The position numbers and the translations under genes are program-made. The notes beneath the pieces are model-generated. The model was not told the origin of the DNA and did no database searches. It saw only the letters and a list, made by a program, of their open reading frames with translations. DNA of 7,920 nucleotides from Eubacteriales Family XIII. Incertae Sedis bacterium (GTDB lineage: Bacteria; Bacillota; Clostridia; Peptostreptococcales; Anaerovoracaceae). Shown piece by piece: positions 1 through 4,974 of the stretch (within the stretch, counting starts at the first letter, position 1; each line of letters begins with the position of its first letter). Location: assembly GCA_031269205.1 (NCBI GenBank), contig JAISZM010000098.1, forward strand, positions 1-7,920, given 5' to 3'.

Positions 1-371
1 TGACTGCGGCGGTCGGGCAGGGCGAAGGCGGCGGGTTCCCCGACGCGCGCGTGCTGCTGCACTGTTTCAGCGGGAGCGCGGACGAGGCGCTCGCGGCCGT
101 CCGGCTCGGGGCGTGGATATCGATCGCGGGGCCGGTGACGTTCAAGAACAACAAGAAAACGGCGGAGGTCGCGAGCGTCGTTCCGTTCTCCCGTCTGCTC
201 ATTGAAACGGATGCTCCCTACCTGACGCCCGTTCCGCACAGGGGCGAGCCGAACATCTCGCCCTACGTCGAGTTCACGGCGAGGAAGATAGCGGAACTCC
301 GCGGCCTGACCTACGAGGAGGTCGCCGCCGCGACGACGGCGAACGCAAAGCGGTTTTACCGTATCTCGTGA
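1..371 (+). CDS. tatD: TatD-family metal-dependent hydrolase/DNase, 3' part only
   Basis: This is the C-terminal part (about 122 residues) of a TatD-like hydrolase. The frame is open from base 3 and the N-terminus, including the family's HxH metal pair, lies outside the window. Visible signatures are LLHCFSG (the His is a metal ligand in this TIM-barrel family), IETDAPYLTPVPHRG with the ligand Asp, NISPYV, and a closing helix TTANAKRFY. Family members are metal-dependent nucleases, usually cytoplasmic, linked to DNA repair or 3'-end processing; the cellular role is often unsettled. The TGA stop is 40 bp before tilS on the same strand, so the two may be co-transcribed. The GTG at base 51 falls inside the conserved domain and is not a real start. 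Family assignment is secure. The symbol is by family only, because paralogues such as YcfH look the same in this region. Confidence 0.93.
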   Translation, partial: TAAVGQGEGGGFPDARVLLHCFSGSADEALAAVRLGAWISIAGPVTFKNNKKTAEVASVVPFSRLLIETDAPYLTPVPHRGEPNISPYVEFTARKIAELRGLTYEEVAAATTANAKRFYRIS

Positions 372-411
372 AGCACATCGGCGGTTCTCACACCGTCGCC
401 TCAATTATGCT

Positions 412-1995
412 ATGTTATTGACAGACCGGGTGCGTGAAAAAATAGCGATTGAACATCTCATCCCGCGCGGTGGGCATGTCGTCGTCGGGTTTTCGGGCGG
501 ACCCGACTCAACCTGCCTGTTCGACGTTCTCGCGGAACTCAGAGACGAACTCGGCTACACGATGTCGGCCGTACACATCAACCACAGCCTGCGGAACATT
601 GAGTCCGCCGAGGATCAGCGGTACGTGGAAACGCTGTGCGAGGAATTCGGCGTACCTCTGATCGTCAAGATCTATGACGTGGCGATCGTCGCGTCGCACC
701 GCGGCAAGTCCGTCGAGGAAGCGGGACGCGAGCTGAGGTACGCGGCCTTTCGTGAGGCGGCGGACAAGGTGGCCGCGGAGCGCGGCGTAGATCCCTCCAT
801 TGTGCGCATAGCGCTCGCGCACAACAAGGGCGATCTCTCGGAAACCGTACTCATGCGTATCATCAGGGGCACGGGTCCGGACGGACTCGTCGGCGTCAGC
901 GCCGACAGGGACGGCGACGGCGGGTACCGGATAGTGAGGCCGCTCTTGGATATTTCCAGAGCCGACATAGAGGAATACTGTTACGGGCGCGGATTCGAAC
1001 CGCGTGTGGACAGCACGAATGCCGAGACCGATTATCTCCGCAACAGCGTCAGGCTCGAACTCTTGCCGATTCTCAGGGAAAGATACAATCCATCCGTGGA
1101 CGACGCGCTCGCGAGACTGAGCCGCGCCGCCGCTGAGAGCCGCGACTATTTTGATCTCATCGTGAACGCCGCAATCGAGACGGAATGCGAGTTTGCGGGC
1201 GCGGGCGACGCGGAGAAAAGCGGCAAACCCGCGGACGTGGGCGATGCGGGGAGAATCGACGAGCCCGCGGACGCGAGCGACGCGGGGAAGAACGACGAGT
1301 CCGCGGACGCGAGCGACGCGGAAGGCGACGGATTCGCGTACGCCGAGTTTCCGCTTGAATCGCTGAGAGGCTTACATCCCGCCATCAGACACAGACTCGT
1401 CGTCGCCGTGTTCGGGATGTTGGGGCTGAAACAGGACATAGGTTTTTCCCATATTATAGCGGCTGACGAACTCATCGAGCGTGGACGCACGGGCAAGCGC
1501 ACGGATTTTCCGGGCGGCTACCGGTTCGGCGTATCCTATGAAAAAGCCGTCTTTATCGCACCTGGGCGCGGCGACATGCCGTATGAAGCCCGCTCGTTCA
1601 AGGTCGCCGTCGCCGACATCGGCAAGACTGGGGAGAAGACGACGCTGTTTCAGGATTCGCCGCTGCCCATCGAGGCCGAGGTAATGGACTATGACGGTGA
1701 GCTGAAAAGCGGGCGTTCGCTTGTGCTCGATTACGACGCGCTGTCGTCCGCGGCTACGATACTGCGGATCAGGGCGAAGGAGCGTGGCGATAGGATGTTC
1801 CTGCCCGGCGTGAAGGGTTCGAAAAAGTTGCAGGATATCTTTGTGGACGCAAAGATATCGCGGGAAAAGCGGCTCACCCTTCCCGTCCTCGCCACGGAGG
1901 ATGAGGTGCTGTGGATACCGGGAATCAGGCATACGCGCCTCTACGCGCCTGAGCCCGGAACGAAACGGGTCGTTATCCTGACGCCGCTGATCTGA
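412..1995 (+). CDS. tilS: tRNA(Ile)-lysidine synthetase TilS, with repeat-bearing insert
   Basis: TilS uses ATP and lysine to convert C34 of the CAU-anticodon tRNA(Ile) to lysidine, so that it is charged with Ile and reads AUA. The PP-loop ATP-binding motif SGGPDS is at residues 28-33. AHNKGDLSETVLMRIIRGTG (136-155) and LRNSVRLELLPIL (209-221) are further family blocks of the N-terminal catalytic domain. The C-terminal TilS_C domain is clear at about 450-510 (RAKERGDRMFLPG, SKKLQDIF, IPGIRHT). At 527 residues it is longer than the well-known E. coli enzyme (about 430). Part of the excess is an Asp/Ala/Gly/Lys-rich segment at about 263-307, encoded by a tandem 36-bp repeat between the central helices and the later domains. 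The ATG at 412 has no good Shine-Dalgarno; the GTG at 430 is an alternative that keeps the PP-loop. The frame is intact and all core motifs are present, so it is probably functional. AUA codons are common in the neighbouring genes, consistent with need for this enzyme. Confidence 0.97.
   Translation: MLLTDRVREKIAIEHLIPRGGHVVVGFSGGPDSTCLFDVLAELRDELGYTMSAVHINHSLRNIESAEDQRYVETLCEEFGVPLIVKIYDVAIVASHRGKSVEEAGRELRYAAFREAADKVAAERGVDPSIVRIALAHNKGDLSETVLMRIIRGTGPDGLVGVSADRDGDGGYRIVRPLLDISRADIEEYCYGRGFEPRVDSTNAETDYLRNSVRLELLPILRERYNPSVDDALARLSRAAAESRDYFDLIVNAAIETECEFAGAGDAEKSGKPADVGDAGRIDEPADASDAGKNDESADASDAEGDGFAYAEFPLESLRGLHPAIRHRLVVAVFGMLGLKQDIGFSHIIAADELIERGRTGKRTDFPGGYRFGVSYEKAVFIAPGRGDMPYEARSFKVAVADIGKTGEKTTLFQDSPLPIEAEVMDYDGELKSGRSLVLDYDALSSAATILRIRAKERGDRMFLPGVKGSKKLQDIFVDAKISREKRLTLPVLATEDEVLWIPGIRHTRLYAPEPGTKRVVILTPLI
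1204..1329 (+). repeat. Tandem 36-bp repeat inside tilS (3.5 copies)
   Basis: Three in-frame 12-codon units (1204-1239, 1240-1275, 1276-1311) are followed by a half unit (1312-1329). They encode GDAEKSGKPADV, GDAGRIDEPADA, SDAGKNDESADA and SDAEGD. Copies 2 and 3 are the closest pair and share GCGGACGCG and GACGAG blocks. The unit is an exact multiple of three, so copy-number change would keep the reading frame. The encoded peptide is acidic and low in hydrophobics, and is probably a flexible surface linker. Confidence 0.9.
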
Positions 1996-2169
1996 CTTCC
2001 CGGCCGCGACCGTGTCTGAGAAAGTCGCAACCGTCAAAAAAAACATGAACCCTGGTTCTGCGGCCGCGACGACGCCTGACTCCGCCCGAACCACATTCGT
2101 AAACAACAGAGACCCTCTCTGCTCCGCTTCGAGACCGCTTCGCGTGGGCGATGGTTATTTATATATGCC

Positions 2170-2195
2170 CCTATGGCAACTTATAGGCTCTTTTT
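2170..2195 (+). terminator. Weak hairpin plus T-tract; possible terminator or operator dyad
   Basis: CCTAT (2170-2174) and ATAGG (2183-2187) form a 5-bp stem with an 8-base loop, followed after CTC by TTTTT. The form is that of a weak intrinsic terminator for transcription coming from tilS, about 175 bases past its stop. The stem is short and AT-rich, and the same dyad could equally be a binding site for the XRE regulator encoded 120 bp downstream. I cannot choose between these from sequence alone. Confidence 0.3.
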
Positions 2196-2304
2196 AGCGA
2201 CGGAATCGTCAGATAAAATTAACCGTGGCGACTACATATTATTGCCGCCGCCGATATTTATTTTGTCTGCGGAAACTGCGACGAAATTAGCGACGCTTCC
2301 TATA

Positions 2305-2310
2305 GTGGGG
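2305..2310 (+). promoter_or_regulatory. Probable ribosome binding site of the XRE gene
   Basis: GTGGGG lies 5 bases before the ATG at 2316. It is a modest match to a Shine-Dalgarno. The ATG is the first start codon that gives the complete helix-turn-helix domain. Confidence 0.4.
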
Positions 2311-2315
2311 TAATT

Positions 2316-2693
2316 ATGTCTGAAGATGCGGTAAAGAAGACTTTCGATTTCAGCCCGATAGCCGCCGCGATAAAGCGCGCGCGGGAGGACAGGGGTATCT
2401 CGCGCGAGGAGCTCGCCGAGGAGTGCGAGGTATCGACCGGCTACATCAAGACGATAGAGAACGAGGGCAGACACCCGGGCTTTCAATTATTCTGGAAACT
2501 CGTCACGATGTTCAATATCTCCGTCGACGAATTTTTCTATCCGGAACGTGAGCGGGAAACGGAACCGTGGCTCAGCAATGTCGTAGGTATGCTGAAAGAG
2601 GTTGAGTCCGACGACATATACTTGGTGGAGTCTTCGATCAAGGGAACGCTCAACGGATTGGTGCGCCGCGGCGAACGCGACAAAAGAAGATAA
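2316..2693 (+). CDS. XRE/Cro-C1 family helix-turn-helix transcriptional regulator
   Basis: This small (125 aa) cytoplasmic DNA-binding protein has an HTH_3 domain covering about residues 15-75. The first helix is IAAAIKRAREDRG, the second is SREELAEECEV (29-39), and the recognition helix region is STGYIKTIENEGRHPG (40-55). It is followed by the typical helices FQLFWKLVTMFNISVDEFF. The C-terminal 50 residues are charged (ERERETEP, ending RRGERDKRR) and show no known sensor domain; a helix at about 84-115 may help dimerisation. Proteins of this layout are frequent in Firmicutes and are found both as chromosomal and as element-borne regulators. There is no recombinase or toxin partner next to it, so nothing here shows mobility. 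It stands alone between two long intergenic regions, co-directional with and 172 bp upstream of transketolase. Its targets are unknown; autoregulation through the dyads upstream is plausible but unproven. Confidence 0.88.
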   Translation: MSEDAVKKTFDFSPIAAAIKRAREDRGISREELAEECEVSTGYIKTIENEGRHPGFQLFWKLVTMFNISVDEFFYPERERETEPWLSNVVGMLKEVESDDIYLVESSIKGTLNGLVRRGERDKRR

Positions 2694-2783
2694 AGCGCTC
2701 TTACCAAAGTTCCTGTTTCTCGTCGGCCACGCCCAAATCCCCTTACAACAACGGCGGTCGCTCGGCATCGGTATAACTTTTGC

Positions 2784-2799
2784 CGATACTTTTGTATCG
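2784..2799. promoter_or_regulatory. Candidate operator dyad over the transketolase -35
   Basis: CGATAC-TTTT-GTATCG is a perfect 6-bp inverted repeat. With one bulged base (2800) the arms extend by GC/GC. It covers the proposed -35 hexamer at 2792-2797, where a dimeric repressor would block RNA polymerase. A short dyad can arise by chance, so this is a candidate only. Confidence 0.35.
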
Positions 2800-2820
2800 C
2801 GCGGCGAAATAGAGTAAAAT
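2792..2820 (+). promoter_or_regulatory. Candidate sigma-70-type promoter for transketolase
   Basis: The -35 is TTGTAT (2792-2797) and the -10 is TAAAAT (2815-2820), with an exact 17-base spacer. The -10 matches consensus at 5 of 6 positions, the -35 only at its first three. The predicted start is near 2826-2828, giving a leader of about 39 bases before the ATG at 2866. The region is more AT-rich than the flanking genes, which supports a promoter. Confidence 0.5.
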
Positions 2821-2830
2821 AGGTGCGGAA

Positions 2831-2854
2831 TAGAATCAGCGCAGTGTTATTCTA
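2831..2854 (+). other. Inverted repeat in the transketolase leader
   Basis: TAGAAT (2831-2836) and ATTCTA (2849-2854) form a 6-bp stem with a 12-base loop. The stem would sit at the very 5' end of the predicted transcript and end at the first A of the Shine-Dalgarno. Such 5' hairpins can protect mRNA or modulate initiation. The stem is AT-rich and weak, so the effect is uncertain. Confidence 0.3.
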
Positions 2855-2860
2855 AGGAGG
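2854..2860 (+). promoter_or_regulatory. Strong ribosome binding site of transketolase
   Basis: AAGGAGG lies 5 bases before the ATG at 2866. It is the strongest Shine-Dalgarno in the window and fixes the start codon. Confidence 0.85.
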
Positions 2861-2865
2861 GACAG

Positions 2866-4851
2866 ATGAACAAGGCAAGGGCGGCAGACGCAATCAGGAT
2901 ACTTTCGGTCGACGCGGTGCAGCGGGCGAACTCGGGACACCCGGGCTTTCCGCTCGGGGCCGCGCCTATCATATACGCGCTTTTTTCGGAACAAATGGAT
3001 CACGCGCCGGGCGATCCGTCGTGGTTCGACCGTGACCGCTTCGTGCTGTCGGCGGGGCATGGTTCAGCCATGCTGTATTCAACCCTTCATTTATTCGGCT
3101 ATCCAAAGGTGACGATAGAGGAACTGAAACGCTTCAGACAGCTCGATTCCCTGACACCGGGTCATCCCGAATACGCATTGACGCCGGGCGTCGAAGCGAC
3201 GACGGGGCCGCTCGGCGCGGGTATGGGCATGGCTGTCGGCATGGCGATAGCTGAGGCGCACCTCGCCGCGGTGTTCAACAAGGACGACTGCAGGCTCATA
3301 GATCATTACACGTTCGCTCTCGGCGGCGAGGGTTGCCTCATGGAGGGCATATCCTCCGAAGTGTTCTCGCTGGCGGGGACGCTCGGACTCGGCAAACTCA
3401 TCGTGCTGTTCGATTCCAACGACATCACCATTGAGGGGCCGACGTCCATGGCCTTCACCGAGGATGTGACAAAGCGCATGGAGTCCTTCGGCTTCGGCGT
3501 CTTTGAGGTCGAGGACGGTAACGACGCGGATAGGATAGCCGAGGCCATCGCCGCCGCGAAGGCCGACGCAACGCGACCTTCCTTCATCAAGATCAGGACG
3601 ACGATAGGGCACGGCGTGCCGGATCGTGCGGGCACGGCGAAGTCCCACGGCGAACCCGTCGGCGAAGCGAATCTCGACGTGCTGCGGGAGAGTCTCGGCT
3701 GGGAATACTCCGAGCGTTTCTACGTGCCGGACGACATCTACGACGGCTACCGCGCTCTTGCCGCCGCCGGCGACGAGAAGGCAGCCTCGTGGAGTGCGCT
3801 GCTCACCTCGTACAAGGAGCAGTACCCCGACGACGGGGCGCTGTTCGAGCGCTATCTCTCTGGCGACATTCCGCCGGAGACCTTCGGAGAGGCGTATTTC
3901 GAGTTCGAGCCGAAGGCCGATGCGTCGCGCGCCATCTCGGGTAGGATTTTGAACGAGCTTGCGGAGAAGCTGCCCTATCTGATAGGCGGCTCGGCCGATC
4001 TCGGCCCCTCGAACAAATCCACCATGAACGGCAGCGGGTATTTCAGCGAGGATGATCGCACCGGGCGCAACCTGCACTTCGGCGTGAGAGAACTCGGCAT
4101 GACGGCCATCGGCAACGGCATATTGCTCCACGGCGGGCTTCGCTCGTATGTCGCCACGTTCTTCGTGTTCGCCGACTATATGAAACCCATGCTCAGGCTT
4201 TCGGCCCTCATGGGCCTGCCGCTCATCGGTATCCTCACGCACGACAGCATCGGCGTCGGCGAGGACGGGCCGACCCACGAACCCGTCGAACAGCTCGCCA
4301 TGCTGCGCGCCACGCCGAACATCAACGTGTTCAGGCCCGCGGACGAGTACGAGACGCGCGTAGCGTGGAAGCAGGCGATAGAGAACACAGGGACGCCGTC
4401 AATCTTCGCCCTGACTCGGCAGAACCTGCCCGTGCTTGAGGGTTCCGGTCCGGACGCCCGGAAGGGCGCTTATGTAATCGAAACTGAGGCGGGCGGTAAG
4501 CTCGACGCGATTATCGTCGCGAGCGGTTCTGAAGTTGCGCCATCTATCGCGGCCGCGAAGCTGCTCGCGACGGAGGGGTTCGGCGTACGCGTCGTCAGCG
4601 TCCCCTGCCTCGATATCTTCGAGCAGCAGAGCGCCGAATACCGGGAGAACGTACTGCCCGCGGCCGTGACCGCCCGGGTCGCGGTGGAAGCCGGCTCGAG
4701 CCAATCGTGGGGCAAGATCGTCGGACCCGTCGGGGGCTACGTCACGATGGATCGTTTCGGCGAGTCCGCACCCGCCGCGCAGCTCTTCGATCTGTTCGGC
4801 TTCACCGCCGAGAATATCGCGGAAAAGGTCAGGGACGTCGTCGGGCGCTAG
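2866..4851 (+). CDS. tkt: Transketolase
   Basis: This cytoplasmic thiamine-diphosphate enzyme moves two-carbon ketol units between sugar phosphates in the non-oxidative pentose phosphate pathway. Its length of 661 aa is normal for the full single-chain enzyme. Three domains can be followed. The N-terminal ThDP domain has SGHPG (23-27), LSAGHGSAML (61-70), GPLGAG (114-119), the cofactor motif from GEGCLMEG (154-161) to DSNDI (183-187), and GHG (248-250). The Pyr domain has GVREL with the catalytic Glu at 409, HDSIGVGEDGPTHEP (459-473) and RQNLP (518-522). The C-terminal domain starts at about 535 (GSEV, VSVP, DRFG). Oddities: the family's GDG is GEG here, putting Glu155 where the Mg2+-ligand Asp155 sits in the E. 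coli enzyme, and GPLGQG reads GPLGAG. Every other catalytic block is intact, so activity is expected. It has its own promoter and a strong Shine-Dalgarno, and converges on the DUF2207 gene across a hairpin. Confidence 0.97.
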   Translation: MNKARAADAIRILSVDAVQRANSGHPGFPLGAAPIIYALFSEQMDHAPGDPSWFDRDRFVLSAGHGSAMLYSTLHLFGYPKVTIEELKRFRQLDSLTPGHPEYALTPGVEATTGPLGAGMGMAVGMAIAEAHLAAVFNKDDCRLIDHYTFALGGEGCLMEGISSEVFSLAGTLGLGKLIVLFDSNDITIEGPTSMAFTEDVTKRMESFGFGVFEVEDGNDADRIAEAIAAAKADATRPSFIKIRTTIGHGVPDRAGTAKSHGEPVGEANLDVLRESLGWEYSERFYVPDDIYDGYRALAAAGDEKAASWSALLTSYKEQYPDDGALFERYLSGDIPPETFGEAYFEFEPKADASRAISGRILNELAEKLPYLIGGSADLGPSNKSTMNGSGYFSEDDRTGRNLHFGVRELGMTAIGNGILLHGGLRSYVATFFVFADYMKPMLRLSALMGLPLIGILTHDSIGVGEDGPTHEPVEQLAMLRATPNINVFRPADEYETRVAWKQAIENTGTPSIFALTRQNLPVLEGSGPDARKGAYVIETEAGGKLDAIIVASGSEVAPSIAAAKLLATEGFGVRVVSVPCLDIFEQQSAEYRENVLPAAVTARVAVEAGSSQSWGKIVGPVGGYVTMDRFGESAPAAQLFDLFGFTAENIAEKVRDVVGR

Positions 4852-4930
4852 CATGATGCCGGGGCAGTAAGTTTCTTTTGCGGACGAACGACTCAATCGT
4901 CACATCGGTCGACGACCCGCACCGCTCAAA

Positions 4931-4973
4931 CGCATATGACCCATTCGAACCTAGTTCGAATGGGCCATATGCG
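4931..4973. terminator. Long hairpin between convergent genes, likely shared terminator
   Basis: Two 20-base arms (4931-4950 and 4954-4973) are complementary at 19 of 20 positions around the 3-base loop CTA. The only mismatch pairs A4939 with C4965. In RNA made from the minus strand this becomes a G-U wobble, so the stem is continuous for the DUF2207 transcript. It begins one base after the DUF2207 stop codon. Only TTT follows on the minus strand and no T-tract follows on the plus strand, so it is not a textbook intrinsic terminator. It may act as a bidirectional or Rho-assisted terminator, as an mRNA 3'-end stabiliser, or be a copy of a dispersed palindromic repeat. Confidence 0.6.
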
Positions 4974-4974
4974 C

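Larger units (their letters stand above)
1996..2315. other. Intergenic region between tilS and the XRE regulator
   Basis: No convincing gene lies in these 320 bases. The left part is GC-rich. From about 2150 it turns clearly AT-rich, as expected for a promoter/operator region of the downstream regulator. It contains a short hairpin (CAGAGA-CCC-TCTCTG, 2107-2121), an 8-bp direct repeat CCGCTTCG (2124-2131 and 2135-2142), a dyad CCTAT-N8-ATAGG (2170-2187) followed by CTCTTTTT, and two copies of TTAGCGACG (2194-2202 and 2287-2295). A -10-like TATAGT lies at 2301-2306 but has no good -35 partner and is too close to the ATG for a normal leader, so I call no promoter here. Confidence 0.6.

Noticed and set aside
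1204..1329. Repeats in tilS as a CRISPR array
   Set aside because: The units are tandem without spacers, in frame with coding sequence, and of uneven identity.
2006..2028. GCGAC...GTCGC inverted repeat after tilS as a terminator
   Set aside because: It is a 5-bp stem with a 13-base loop, and the run that follows is A, not T.
1372..2106. 244-codon minus-strand open frame over the end of tilS
   Set aside because: It overlaps the conserved TilS C-terminal domain and has no Shine-Dalgarno, domain or partner gene.
2012..2197. 61-codon plus-strand open frame in the tilS-XRE gap (GTG start)
   Set aside because: It has no Shine-Dalgarno, a low-complexity composition and no recognisable motif, and it runs across the dyads and AT-rich block that look regulatory.
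2602..2817. 71-codon open frame overlapping the XRE gene end and the tkt promoter
   Set aside because: It begins inside the XRE coding region in another frame without a ribosome site and ends in the promoter region.
3091..4278. 395-codon open frame antisense to transketolase
   Set aside because: It lies in codon register with tkt on the opposite strand, a usual shadow in GC-rich genes. Its translation is Arg/Glu/Ala-rich with no recognisable family, and tkt is beyond doubt.
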